Made by a program: the position numbers and the translations under genes. From Lobosporangium transversale (lineage: Eukaryota > Mortierellomycota > Mortierellomycetes > Mortierellales > Mortierellaceae), in assembly GCF_002105155.1 (NCBI RefSeq), contig NW_019028979.1:1240001-1304000 (forward strand): DNA of 64,000 nucleotides, in the 5' to 3' direction. Each line of letters begins with the position of its first letter. Positions within the stretch are counted from its first letter, which is position 1. This document shows, one piece after another, positions 37,842-50,186 of this stretch. The notes under the pieces are model-generated. The model did no database searches, was not told the DNA's origin, and saw only the letters and a list, made by a program, of their open reading frames with translations.

Positions 37842-38297
37842 ATGAAGGAAGGCTCCAAATCCATTTGCCTTCATATTCCTAACCTGTACGATAACGTACA
37901 GTCTGAGAGAAGAAATTCTCAAGCATTTGAAGATTACGGAAGAAAACCAAGTATCAAGGACAGTTCCCGGAGAACGAATCCAAGTGCCTCAAAAAAACTG
38001 TCTCCAAGAGGAAGATGGTAACGATGTTCAAAAATCCGAATCGTCTCTTTAAAAGAACAAGGAAGGTAATAAGAGCAAACAGAAAAGGGTAGACAAAACC
38101 AATGAAATCAAAACGGCTGACAAGGAGCTCGACAAGTTCAATGATAGAACTACAGAAGAGCTTTACAAACCAAACGGAATCATTCAAAAGAGCTTTAGAC
38201 TGAGACAAAATTCTCTATGTTACAGCTGATCAATCCATTCGAGCATCAAATTCGATGGACGGATGCTCAAAGCTACGAGACCGAAACAGGCCACTAG
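37842..38297 (+). pseudogene. Possible broken gene (unassigned)
   Basis: A T-rich tract is followed by an ATG opening a 59-codon frame (37842-38021, MKEGSKSICLHIPNLYDNVQ and onward). A second frame rich in K/E/D/N runs from about 37990 to 38225 with one internal TAA (after KSESSL). It ends at an acceptor-like TACAG, after which a third short frame reads LINPFEHQIRWTDAQSYETE before a stop at 38297. The amino-acid composition is that of real coding sequence, but stops and frame changes prevent a continuous gene. I cannot name the family with confidence. Confidence 0.3.
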
Positions 38298-39552
38298 GGA
38301 AGTCCTCTCTGTCCGCTTCAGACGATAACGGCGAAGTGATTACAAACACTTTGAACTTTCATTGCCATTCACCCTGGAGCATTTTGCAAATTGCCCATTG
38401 GCCGTTAGCCTCAAATGCCTGATGTACATGAATCCGAAGAATCCAAGCCAACTGGAAATATGGAGAAGAGGATGAGAGAGAAGCGCCCATTGGCGCGGAA
38501 AAACCTGGCATGCACAGTCAACAGCAACGTCAAATTATTTGAAAAATTCTTCAGACGTTAAAGGGGTCATCCCTTGACGCGTGAACAGGCGAAATTTCCT
38601 CGTCCAAGATATCGGAAGGAAAGAAAAAGAAGGACACAGTACGGAAGGACGAGACAGCACAGCCCTCGGCAGTTATTGTGTTCCAACTATCATAAGCATT
38701 GGCCACCTGATTTGTTATCTGTTGATGTAAGGTGTAAGGATTTTTAAATTTAGTTGTTTAGTTTAGAAATTCGCGGCAAGACATTGCAAGGTAATGTACG
38801 CCCTTTTTTCATAGGTCACATCAATCATTTCTCAGCTTTTTTTGTTTGAATTGTGGTGTATCGAAGTCGACAGCAGTGATCGACAGTGGACGCTGACAAA
38901 TACGAGTCCTCGGCATGCTCGACACTTTGGGAACAATAATTTGAGATACCAAGGTGATCATTTGAAATAAATCATTCCCTACTATTGTTTTAGTACTTTT
39001 CTCCCGTGCTGTTCCTTGATCACATTTGCATTCGCCACGACATCTTTAGTTTTGGCCTTTTGTTTCGACCAAGCTCTATTCACACCATTCTCAAACAATA
39101 CCCATGCATTGTTGACACTTCTGTACGTTTTATGGACGAAGAATAGTTTCCAACATGGACCTGTCTAGCAGAAATGTGGATCCTCCGTCCTCTTTTTTTT
39201 TCTCCTGTCAAGCATTCCCTTCAATCTGGTATTGAAGCTTGATTAAAGCCCCATTGGTTCAGCTTAGAGAACAAAAGCAACAACAAGAATAATATAACAA
39301 TGGGAAAATTAAAGGAAAAAATGTGTACCGTCTCTTTGTAGGTGCTGCTGTGGTTGCTACAGCCACAATACATTTGCTTTGTATTTAAAACTGCCTCTAT
39401 AACTCCTAGGTACCAGCGTTTATTGTTTTTTTTTTATTTTTATATGGCGTAAAAACAGGCAAGCATAAAAAGGTCACCACCATTTCCAAGCTAATATTCG
39501 CTTTTATCTCTTGAGTATTTATCCTTCCCCGCTCCACGCTCCTATAATCACC

Positions 39553-40068
39553 ATGAAGCGTCTTATAGTCCTTACTACCTTGTCTACTTTCTTTTGGGTC
39601 GCTTTTTTAACTGACCTTAGCTTTGGTTCGAGTGTTCCTGACAGGGTTCTCAAGGACGCCGTTGTTCCTGCTCCATCAAATTTTAACAAAAACGAAACCG
39701 TCTTGGTTGCCGTGGGTAATGAGCTATTGAACCCTCCCGCCATTATTTTTTGGTATATCTCTGAACAACGTCCCAAGATCATGCTCCGAGTGGCACCTCA
39801 GGAGTTTTATTTAGAAGGAGAAGAAGGAATACCTTGCCAACAATCATTCCATACATTTGCGGGCAAGATCCATTGCCAAGCTAGTATATATGGTGATGAA
39901 TACTGCTGGCGTTATGATAGTTGGCCAGAAGATCGAAATTACAGATTTTTCCTCAGTCACAAGGATACTCATTATCGCTTTGGAGGTTGCCAATTGACTA
40001 TTGACAAGGAGAGCTCGTTATGTTTGGAGATGGTTTGTTCTACCAGGGAGTTTCCACCACTTAACTAG
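39553..40068 (+). CDS. Small secreted cysteine-containing protein, unknown function
   Basis: Single exon, 171 residues from the ATG at 39553. An upstream in-frame ATG at 39511 would add 14 residues before the signal peptide, so the second ATG is preferred. The N-terminus MKRLIVLTTLSTFFWVAFLT followed by DLSFGSS is a signal peptide. The mature part has six cysteines (IPCQQ, IHCQA, EYCWR, GGCQL, SLCLE, MVCST), enough for three disulfides, and aromatic-rich beta-like segments (FWYISEQRP, NYRFFLSHKDTHYRFGG). No transmembrane helix or anchor after the signal peptide. I recognise no family; size, signal peptide and even Cys number are those of a secreted effector-like or wall protein. Confidence 0.75.
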   Translation: MKRLIVLTTLSTFFWVAFLTDLSFGSSVPDRVLKDAVVPAPSNFNKNETVLVAVGNELLNPPAIIFWYISEQRPKIMLRVAPQEFYLEGEEGIPCQQSFHTFAGKIHCQASIYGDEYCWRYDSWPEDRNYRFFLSHKDTHYRFGGCQLTIDKESSLCLEMVCSTREFPPLN

Positions 40069-40789
40069 CTACTTGAGTAGTAGTCAAAAAAAAAAAAAAA
40101 AAAAAAAAAAAAGTTCCTCATCCTGCCTCCAATGTTTATTAGTTCCTTCCATCCCAAGGAAAGGACTAGCTGAAAAAAAATAAAGAATATTAAGCCATAA
40201 AGGAAAAAACGGATATTTTGAATTTACTTCGTATTCGCATCTGGTGAATGCTTGGGAACACCATAAATATTCATATTAAATGTAGTACTTATTTATTTCT
40301 CGAAATCATCTAATCCAAGGTTCTCAATGTTGCCTCCACATCCTGCCCTTCATCAATGTCAATCTAGCCTTTCTTCAAATCAAAATAGCAACCTAATACC
40401 ATACGGACCATTGACACCACTGTCGTATAATCTTTTAAATTCGAAACTCGTTTCCATAGGAGTGAAAGGAAGCCTTTTTGGCTTTGGTCGTTATCTATGG
40501 TCAAATGCTCATTCTCATCATCATTATCCAGTATTGCGAAATAGATAACTGATACAAAATATTCAACTAGCGACCCTGGACCCTCAGAGCTGATATTAAT
40601 GGTATTCAGTTGTGCAAAAGGCGTCATCATGTAACAGATCTCCCAAAAAAAACCCCCCTTGGAGACACAAAACGGGGCATGTCCATGGTATAAAGTTATC
40701 TTTGTTAAAGTAAAAAAGAACCATGTTTGCCTATTTTCTACAGAAATGGTGGGTCTATTATGAATGGTTCAAGTAAAATGAGGTTCCCA
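40069..40789. other. Convergent spacer, no gene seen
   Basis: 720 bp between the stop of the secreted protein and the stop of the FAD monooxygenase. It has an A-run of about 27 nt at 40086-40111. Short open frames on both strands lack features. Confidence 0.6.
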
Positions 40790-42545
40790 TCACACCAATG
40801 CAGCGACAGTAGATTCTCTTTTGTAGTGGACAGGAACAGCTTGGGGATTAGGTTTTACTGTTCCACGGCCCGCAGGCGGGGGCAAGAAGCAAAGATACGG
40901 TCGATCCGTGTTCATCCCGTCCATTCCTGCGTTATTAATAAAGTCCGGCAAATGAGCCAATGCTAAAAAGCGCACCATGTCCGAGATCCATCCCTATATG
41001 TCAAAAAAAAAAAAAAAAAAAAAAACCAATTAAAATAAAATAATAACCCTCGTAACGGATAACAATAAAGGGGTGTAAACATTCAGTTATTACCCGTGAG
41101 CTGAGAATGGTTCCAACAAGCGATGTATTCTTGAAGACTTCTTTAGCATTCGAGCTACGATACTGATAATAAGCCTTGAATGATTTTTCAATATCTTGGA
41201 GAGAATTCGAAGGAATACCATAGAGCTGGTTCACCAAATGGACGGAGTCAAGGATGGCCTGATTTGCGCCTTGGCCACCAAATGGAAGATGCTTATGACA
41301 AGCATCGCCCATCAAAACTGTGCGCTTATGATACCAAGTTGAGAAGTACTTGTCTTCTAACAGGATCTTGGAAAGGCGTTCCTTGGGCGTACGGTCTATC
41401 AAGTCGCCCACAGTACCACCTAATGGATTCTTGTAGTGACGGACCAAGTTGCATAGATCATCCGCTTCAGTAGGTTTCTAGAGTCAGAAGTTCAATATGG
41501 AAATGAATACAGTTTAGTCAAATCATGGCAAGGCGATGTTGGTTTCCAAAGTTGCTAGAAATCTAAAATACTTGCCCATTCACCACGGAAATCTTGTTCC
41601 TTGATCTCTTTGGGCTTATCCATACGAGCACAGATTTGCCATCCAAGGCGGTTCTCTGAGAATGCAAAAATATAAACCTATGACCGATATTGCATTTAAG
41701 TTAGCTACCAGGGACCTTTTTCTTTCTTTCTTTTTATATAAAGTTTCGAATTACCTGAATGGCTTTCTCTTTGCCAATGATCACATAAAAGTCACCATTC
41801 TTTTGCTTCAAAGCAGGGTAGTCCTCTAAAGATACTTCGTCTGTAACACCAACAACACAGTCAGAGTCAAACCGAAGGGGGGCCAGGTCTTTCTTGGGCA
41901 AGACAATGCCTTCTTCTTGCATGTTTTTGTACATGTTGCGACGTACAGACGAGTATGCGCCATCAGCACCAATCAAGATATCGCCTTTGTACACTACAGT
42001 GTTATTGTTATTGTTGTCATTGTTACTGAGCAGATCCTCACACTCTATTTCGACACCATGGTCGTCTTGTTTAAAGCCAACCAGACGTTTGCCCCAATGG
42101 ACCTTTTCTTTGGGTACATGAGAAAGCAAGATATGATAGAGAGTTGGGCGGGTGAGGAGGATACCGCAATAACCATAATGTGTAATCTGATCGCCTGCAT
42201 CCATCGACCCAACCTTGGAAAGGTCATCACGGAGGTAGTCGATCTTTGCACAGGGAAGAGAATGTTTTTGAATCTCTTCAAGAAGCCTAAAAATGCATTA
42301 AGAAAATAATGAAAGTAAATTTAGGAGGTTTATTGTTTAGACAGTGAAAGATGCAAATATTACCCCAACTGATCAAGTATGTAGTTGCAGGCAGGTGTCA
42401 AAGAGAGTGCAGAACCCAAGGGAGAGAACTTGCAAGCTTTCTCAACTACAATATAGTCCATGCCTGCACGCTCGAGTTGAATTGCTGTTAGTAGACCACA
42501 AACGCCTGCGCCGACAATGATGACCTTAACATTGGATGAAGACAT
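40790..42545 (-). CDS. FAD-dependent monooxygenase (aromatic hydroxylase type)
   Basis: Five exons: 42364-42545, 41755-42286, 41576-41677, 41094-41477 and 40790-40993, total 1,404 nt or 467 residues. Three FAD motifs are present: the Rossmann GxGxxG in VIIVGAGVCGLLTAIQLERAG-like sequence at residues 7-27, the DG motif in ILIGADGAYSSVRR, and the GD motif in VLMGDACHKHLPFGGQGANQ. These define class A flavoprotein hydroxylases that use NAD(P)H and oxygen. The substrate is unknown. No signal or transmembrane anchor is evident. The intron between exons 3 and 4 uses a GC donor (TGG|GCAAGT); the nearby GT donor would give a stop. The exon 3/4 join (GEW|KPTEADD) leads into RHYKNPLGGTVGDLIDRTPK, a conserved stretch. 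No biosynthetic cluster partners are adjacent. Confidence 0.92.
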
Positions 42546-43744
42546 GAGTGAAGAATGGGCAATGTTGATGGAATGACTGGTAGTAAAGGAAAGGAAAGAT
42601 CAGAACTTTATGTTCGCCAACAGTAACTTTAGCAAACATGTTTTTTTTCTTCTTTTTTTTTTTGCAGAACTCTCGATCAATGAGAGTGGATACCCTTCTC
42701 TTCCATGCCATGCAGCTCTCATTCTTTCTATCCTTTTGACATGGGCTGTTTAGGCCAGGGCGAGCATTGTAAACAGGTTGTCTGAATATATGAAAAAAGA
42801 GAGCCGTTTATCAAAATTCAATGTAAATACAGATATTTTTATATACTTTCAATGGGCAACTGTGCACTCTTTCACCTCTGCACTTTTTCAGCTCTCTGCC
42901 GTTGCCTTATCGAAATCTAGCACAGATTGAGTCCAGGATGTAGAGGTGCCTTTCCTTTCGATAGCAGCTCCTTCTATACCTCTGCATTTCATTAAACATA
43001 GCCGGAATAGGAGTTTGAGAACAAACAGCTAAACAGCGTTACTAGATGAGGATGCGTTGTGGATAAAGTGCTAGAATAAAGTTCACTGCTCTACCTTCGT
43101 GTAATAAAAATGCCAATCCTTTCAAACAATGTCTGCTGCAACAGGAATAGGCCATACCAAGTCATAATTGCAATGGTGTATTTTGTGCCTTGTTTCCAGT
43201 GTGAGGTAAGAGAACACACAGGACTGTCATACATCATCTCTTCCCATGTCTGGTGCTATGGATGGTGGCTACTCCTCACAATAATAGTTTAAGGCCTGTT
43301 TTATAAGAGGGGGGCAAACATTAGTTATTAGCTGGCATCTCGGATTTTTTTTTTTTGCACCCATTTACCTGTATCCCCCGTTTTTTAACCTTTTTTTTTT
43401 TTTTTTTTTTTTTTTGAATGGGTAGAGCCGAGAAGCCACAATGTTGGTGGTAAAGAGAAGAGAAAAGAACCTTGTTCATACAACTAGTGGCATTTTATGT
43501 TGAGTTGGGAGATACCAGCTTATAGCTTATGTGTGAAGTAAGTATTTTCCGCAAGAGTGCTCTTATACTTGTTAAAAAGCCAAGTCCACCTTTCAAACCT
43601 CAAGCTGGTGACGAGCCTACAAAGAATAGCACCTCAATCCCGTTTCATCAGCACATCTCTTTGCAACTTCCTAAGTAGTGAGGACAATGAGTATTTATTC
43701 CAAATCTACGCACTCTATCTATGAAGGATACTATGATAGTCAAT
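42546..43744. other. Intergenic region, no gene seen
   Basis: 1.2 kb upstream of the FAD monooxygenase. It contains a T-run of about 25 nt near 43391-43415 and short unsupported frames. Confidence 0.6.
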
Positions 43745-44560
43745 CCTACATATCCGTACACACCATTGTACTGCCTCGACATGTTGGTTAAGAGATGTCC
43801 AGAATTGTGTGCGCTTGAGTTTAAAGGACATGACAGGACCAATGAATCAAAATTCAATGATTTCTACAGAACAACATTCCTTCAACGGCACTGAACATTG
43901 GCAAATTTAACGGATCTTACCTTCCTTTCTATGAACATAGAAGACAAGGATATGACGGCGCTTCTTGGGCAGATGGCTGTACTAAGAAGATTGAATGTCC
44001 CTGCTTGTGAGCTTGGCAAGCTCTTTCTGTAAGGGTTATTAGCCGATAAGCAAGGGATTTTGGAAGGTGGACACATTGTACGCAAGGTAAGGCTTTGGAG
44101 GCCCTGCGAGACATTTGAAACATTGGAGCTCGATGTACGAGGCATCGGAATGAATGGTCTTGTTCAAACTATTTTGTCTAATTGCCCACCACTAAGGCAA
44201 CGAAGAGGACCTATAATTACAATGACAGAGATTGTCAATGGCAGAGGATAGGATAGTATTGGACTGACTGAATTGTCAATCTTTCTTGAAGCACATGTTG
44301 ATCAAGAGACTGTAGAAAGTATGGAGAAGCAACGCATCGCGTTTAACCAGCTAGGGAAATTGACCCAGCTACGTTATCTTGATCTAACGAGGTGCAGCTC
44401 AAGAAATCAAACACCGGACTTGAGGCTGAGAGCAAGTCTGCATGAACTGGCCAATATGAACAAGCTGATTAAGTTATCGTTCGCTAGAGGTCACCAACTA
44501 TAGGACTTGAGGATGCGACATAGATTGTGAGCAATTGACGAGGAGGATGTAAACACTTTA
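43745..44560 (+). pseudogene. Decayed F-box/LRR gene (LRR part)
   Basis: A series of frames on the + strand resembles the LRR half of Mortierella F-box proteins, interrupted by stops. It begins near CLDMLVKRCPELCALEFKGH (ends in a stop after LQRH), then KDMTALLGQMAVLRRLNVPA with a stop after GKLFL. Next come CETFETLELDVRGIG, VQTILSNCPPLRQ and a stop after NGRG, and then IAFNQLGKLTQLRYLDLTRC and ASLHELANMNKLIKLSFARG. A last shifted trace (GLEDAT) follows. At least three stops and a frame change are present and no F-box was found upstream, so it is a truncated relic rather than a gene with introns. Confidence 0.7.
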
Positions 44561-45908
44561 GTGTACGATTTCCTTAAATCACACAATATCCATAGATAGG
44601 CCCTGTAAGGAATGAGTTGAATTTAAACCGTGTGGAAAGAGATTGCTTGTGATGGCATTAGAGGCCGGACACTTTCAGCTATTAAAGCCTCCTGGATTGT
44701 TAATATCTTAAGAAACAAAGAAATGTATCGTCAATTCACAACCTGATATGGAAGACAAAAAACCTTGGATATGAATCTTTCGACGGATATATATGATGAT
44801 ATAATTATAGTGGTAGCGATATTGCAGAAGAAGGGGCCATCATGTAGATGAACTTTTTATTTAAAGGATATCGCAGCCTGCTTCTGCATCTCAAGATTGT
44901 TAAAGCTGAATGCTTCATCAACATTTATTCGGCGGTCCTTAATCTGTTGATTATTTCAGGCTGGTTGTGGCACCTTGATGGATGAATATATTTCCTGGTT
45001 ATAGCATGTTATTAAGAAGAGAATTAGAGTCTGAAATTAATGTAGGTAACAAATAGCCTTCAGGGTTTCATTAGTCCATTTGCATGCATTACAGTAATCT
45101 GAACCGAGGTTGGGAACCGGAGCACGCAGACAACATGTGCTATGTAAAAATTATGAATGAGTCTCTTGAAATGAAGAAACGATAGTACGTGCATGTAGAC
45201 AGGAATGTGAGACAGAGAGTTAATTGGTGCAAAATCAGCAGTGTGCACATGTACCAGCGGATTGAAAAATCCTGGTCATGTCGAGGCTGTATATCAGTAT
45301 ATAACATTTAAGAATGTTTCACAGCTGGGCTTCGATGACACATGAAATGAACCCAATTTGCCCATTTTTCAGAATCTATGAACATCAAAACTCAATTAGG
45401 ATTATTCTTGAAGTCAATACTCGGTCCCTTACAGTGATGCTCCCAAAAAGACCCTTGGCACTTGGGCCACCCTCAATCAATTGCAATGTATAAACTGCAG
45501 TATCAGGTGCCACGCGAACAACAATAAAGATAGACAGATTAGCAGACAAAAACAGGTTATATAGAGCCTCACTTGTTATTGTTGGCACCCCTAAAAAGAG
45601 TGCTGGGGTAAGAAACTAAAAAAAAAATTATGCAAAGCATAAATGCTGTATTGCTTGGCGTACAAAGTCATTTTATTCTGACAACTAGAACAAGTGAAAG
45701 GTGAATCTTGTGCCAACGCGAGATGGCTGCACTGCGTGTGAACTAAGCACATGTCTACTTTATTCGTTTCACAAAAATGATCTTGGCGTACAAACCATAG
45801 ACAAAGCTGCAAAGGTGAGTGTGCACTGATGCATTTTTTTCATGTACGTTTAGCAATAGCAAAAAGACCATCTGTATTTTCACTTTACAACAACAATGTG
45901 GCAAGAGG

Positions 45909-45941
<33 letters not shown>

Positions 45942-46716
45942 AAAGTCTCGACTTGTACCTCCATGCAATCGCATTGGTCAAGCAATATGTGGAGCAGCAT
46001 TTTTTATTTTTTTTTTGGAATTGGGTGTAGGGTATCCGATCATGTCAATCCTGTGCTTGTTAAGGTATTGATCTTTACTTTTTTTATTCCCAACCTGGTT
46101 TTTTTATAGTCTTAGTCTGGTCTTCTTAAGATACCGAAATAAAAATGCATTCACTCACTATTTGTGGAAAATGAAAGGTTTTGGTACATGTACTTTAAGG
46201 TGGTGTGGGTTATTGGTTTGTTTACTTGTTGAACAGAAAAAAAAGAGAAAAAAGATGCTTGCAGGACTATAAACAGACTTTATTTGTTTATTTGTTTATA
46301 AGCCTATTTGCTTAGTCTGTCCCTTCGTATGAAATTCCGTTGCAGCAATTGTATTGTCATATGTGCGCGTTCAAGTCCGACTAAAACAATTTGCTCTGTG
46401 CCCTGGTGCCTGAATATGTGAGACGGAGATGGGGGGGCATTGCATTAAACAGATTTGTGTCGAATGAATTGAAAAGTGCGGGTTATGTTTTCTAACGAAA
46501 GGTTTATGTTCATTAAAGGCAAGAGCGAGCGAATCATGCTAGGATGTGGAGTAAAGTGTCAAGGAACAAAGTTATTGTGTGCACAAACCTTCAACCTTTC
46601 TGCCATCATTCATCTCTCTCACCTTCACATTCCTTTCCTTTCATCCGCACATGTCATTCATTCATCCTTGTCTCGTTTTCACATCCGACGCGCTTCACTG
46701 ACCTCATTCACTCATT

Positions 46717-46760
46717 CACTCACTCACTCACTCACTCACTCACTCACTCACTCACTCACT
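46717..46760. repeat. (CACT)11 microsatellite
   Basis: Eleven perfect tetranucleotide copies, preceded by imperfect cattcact units. They create an artificial Thr/His/Ser-type frame in the surrounding DNA. Confidence 0.9.
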
Positions 46761-47212
46761 CGCCTGTCTGCGCATTTTAATTCTTCTAACATTCATAATT
46801 TTCTATTGGGCATTAAGAACCCCCCTTCCATAGCCATACATTATTTATTCTCCTTCCTTCCCACAGCCATCCCAACTGCTACGATATTCCTTCGCATCTC
46901 TAATATCGGACAACATAATATAAAATTGGGGCTACCACTTCAGTTGTTCCTCCTTTTTTTTTATATTACCTTTTGTAAATAGGTAAGATGCGACGCCAAC
47001 ATTATCACTGTTTCAACAACAAAATCCGTTACAAATGGTGTTTTATCCCTTTTTCCTCCTTTCCTTTTTTATCTTTTTCCTTTCCCCATTTCATTATACC
47101 TCGCTTAATGTTCTCATTTATTTGAGAAAGCATACATTTGAATTTAACATGCTTGGGGTTTTTTTTAACGATCCATGTCATATTTCTCCCGATTTCTGAG
47201 GCGGAAATGATT

Positions 47213-47216
<4 letters not shown>

Positions 47217-47251
<35 letters not shown>
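47217..47251. repeat. 35-nt T homopolymer
   Basis: The longest single-base run noticed in the window. It lies in gene-free DNA about 800 bp upstream of the seven-helix gene. Confidence 0.9.
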
Positions 47252-47254
<3 letters not shown>

Positions 47255-48040
47255 TCGTAAATTCATTGATTATGGTTTAATAGAGGGAAGAGAGAGGGAC
47301 CAACTTTTGCAAAGGAAAAATACATGGATCTGAAGTACACTTTTTCATATAAAATCAGGCGTGTGTGATCAGGCTCTCGACGTATGCTATTGACAGTTTG
47401 ACTGAAGAAGCCCTGAAAAAATGAAAAAGCCAATAGTCTGTTAGTCTGCTCTCTCTTTCTTTCTCTTCCCAAGTCTTAGCGATACTAGGGTGCAAATCAC
47501 TTGTTGAAAGGACCATGAATTGGAGCAGGGACTGACAACAAGACCCAAAGCCAAAAAACCTGCTTTTTTTTTTTTTTTTTTTTTTAACGGCTCATTTCTT
47601 TCGAGCGGATAAAAGTGATCCTATGAGCAATTAGATGGTTAGGATAGTAGAACCTGTAGACTATGCAAGTAAAAATGGAGAGAGCTTCTAGTCTGGATTC
47701 TCCTTTTTCGACCTTTTTTGGGATGCTGCGTTATCTGCACTCTATCCACCTATATTCACATCTTACACATTCGCGCTACATGGGGTTTTTTTTTGTCTCT
47801 CTTTTTTCTCCACAAATGTAGCCACGCGTCTAGGCGTAGAAACATTTATGTCCGTTCCTCCGCGGTTGATCTTTTTGGCCATCTATAAACATATGTGGTT
47901 GAAGGTTTTCCTGGTTTCCCCTCTGCACTCTTTTCATTGCTCTTATCCGTATTCAATTATTGTATTGACATCTTTCTTCAACGTCTCTCCTTTGTCTATC
48001 TTTCATTTCTTTAGTCATCCCATATATCCTTGTTGATACA

Positions 48041-50109
48041 ATGAGCGATTCCGATTCATCAGAGTCATCTTCCACGACATCTTCCTATACGGAATCCATT
48101 ACCTCCACAATCCTCTCTACTATCAGCGAGACTTTCTCTCTACCCACAGAAACACCAGGTCCTTCTCCAACACCTACAGCACCATCCTTCCCGTCACCTA
48201 CAGCTCCTTCAACACCCTCCAACCCCTCATCAGATCCTTCTACAATCAATGATGGGAACCCCTATTTGCAAACAAATCTTCTCTGTGACTGGACCAAAAC
48301 AGTGGTTCACTGTCGAGATTCTGATTTTGTAAAACAGATGTTGGTCGTATCCTCGGCCGCACATCTCGCAGCAGCGCTTTTCGGCATCTGGCTGCTTAGT
48401 TACAGGAACCGTGGCTTTAACCCTAAAATTATTACAGACCTTTTTATTAAAGTCGGCACTGGAGTTCGGCCCAAACCTGTAAGTATAATATCTAATACAA
48501 GCATGTGTTGAAAAAAGCCTACATATTCAAGTTTAAAACCCAGCAAACCGTTTTATTAATACAACAATATTAGATGGATTGTATTATATTCTTCATTGTA
48601 ATTGCATGTTTTATCAAGGTCTTGTGTAATCTACTCATTATCCTTGATGCTTTGCAAGAAGTCCTATGGCTACGCGTGGCGATTGAACAACTTTACTGGT
48701 AAATCCCAAGTCTATTTATCCATCCAAATAATTTATTCCTTTCGGCTTGTTCACTCTCTAAAATCGAACGGCATCCTCTATACATCTATATTGGTTTCTC
48801 TTCCCATAGGGCTGTTGTTGCATTCGGATTCTCTTCATACTTTGTAGGTCTTCTTTATGCCATGCCAGTCACTACGCGTGAAGGTATCTTTGCAGTCTAC
48901 CAGCCCGAGGTGGTATATGGAGATAAACCTCTTCCACCAATCCACGTACTTACACCCACGACCATTCAAAAGAACTTTATGCTTATCATTGGTGCCGTCT
49001 ATCCAGCAGTCTTTGGAGCGGGTCTTGGTATCGCTTCAAGTGAATTGGAGAGACGAGGGTATTATGAAGCTTCACGTATCCTTTTCCTACTCCAGTACTC
49101 TAATTGGGTCGTCATCATGTACGTCATGAGCGCACTCTTCTTTTACTATGGTCTAAAATACACATTCATCCTCCGAGCCAACATCATTGTCGCAGAGGCT
49201 GCTCTCAAGGCTCCTCGGGCCGCTTTCGGCATTGGGAACCTAAAGTCGCGTTCTCCAGCTCGCTTCCTGTTCATTCAGTTGCAGATCACAGGATTTGGAG
49301 GTTGTGCAGTGACTCTCTTGGCAGGAACACTCTGTATCATTTGGGTACTACTCAAAGATAAGATCTTAGAGATGCCAAATGAGAGGCTACCTCATGTGAT
49401 GGCTGTCTTTTGGACATGCGCGATTGCATTAGCTTATTTTGTGGCTATGGCTTTGATTGCTGCACAAACCGTCAGGAACAGGAGAAGAGGCTTGCATGAG
49501 CAATCGACAACAACTGCAACTGGGACTCTTTCACGTTCTGGAGGCGATAATGGCCAAAGGAACATTATTGGAAGTGGAAGACTGTCAAAATCAGAACAGC
49601 ACAGCCACCAGCATGAGTTTGACCCCGAAGCGCAACTGAGAGGGCATAGCTCAGGCGACCTTAGTTCTTTGGAGCATGAAAAGGTGTCCGTGTCCAAGGA
49701 AAGATTAAATGAGCAATATGAGATCTACCCCAGATACATGTCCGTAGATGGTCATCACCAGGCGGATAGAGACAGAGCTGTGGCGGCAGCATCCGTCGTT
49801 GCTATGGTGGCACTATCAGATAGAATGGATCAAGAAGCCAACGCACTATCGAGACAAAGTCGCGACTCTTTTAAATCACCTACTAGCCCAACATCGCCTT
49901 CCCGATCCTTTTCAACCCAAGCCAACAACAAGTCTACTAGTACCAACAATAATGTGCACAACAATCTACGCGAATCAGTTTTTGGAGGACGCACGCCACG
50001 CGAAGATGGTATGCCTGGATCACCTCCAGCAAATGGTGGAGGCGGATTCTCATTGCCATCTTTCCCTCTTATGGGCATGAGATCTCCCTCTAGGAACAGT
50101 AACTATCCA

Positions 50110-50186
<77 letters not shown>

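Larger units (their letters stand above)
36223..39552. other. 3.3-kb gene-poor region
   Basis: It contains a tandem repeat in the LPMO leader (36244-36300), T-runs of about 26 nt near 37171-37196 and 24-28 nt near 37810-37834, and a possible gene relic at 37842-38297. The remainder shows no supported exon on either strand. Confidence 0.55.
44561..48040. other. 3.5-kb gene-poor region upstream of the seven-helix protein
   Basis: It contains A29 at 45909-45937, a CACT microsatellite (46717-46760) and T35 at 47217-47251. A possible isolated exon on the minus strand (about 45433-45589) is described in the findings. The last 200 bp before 48041 are pyrimidine-rich, consistent with a promoter and leader. 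No complete gene was recognised. Confidence 0.5.

Noticed and set aside
40790-42545. A secondary-metabolite cluster around the FAD monooxygenase
   Set aside because: No synthase, transferase or regulator lies next to it; the ABC transporter is 10 kb away with unrelated genes between.
46476-46982. 168-codon + strand frame including a Thr/His/Ser repeat
   Set aside because: The frame is sustained by the CACT microsatellite and pyrimidine-rich DNA; no domain, signal or splice support.
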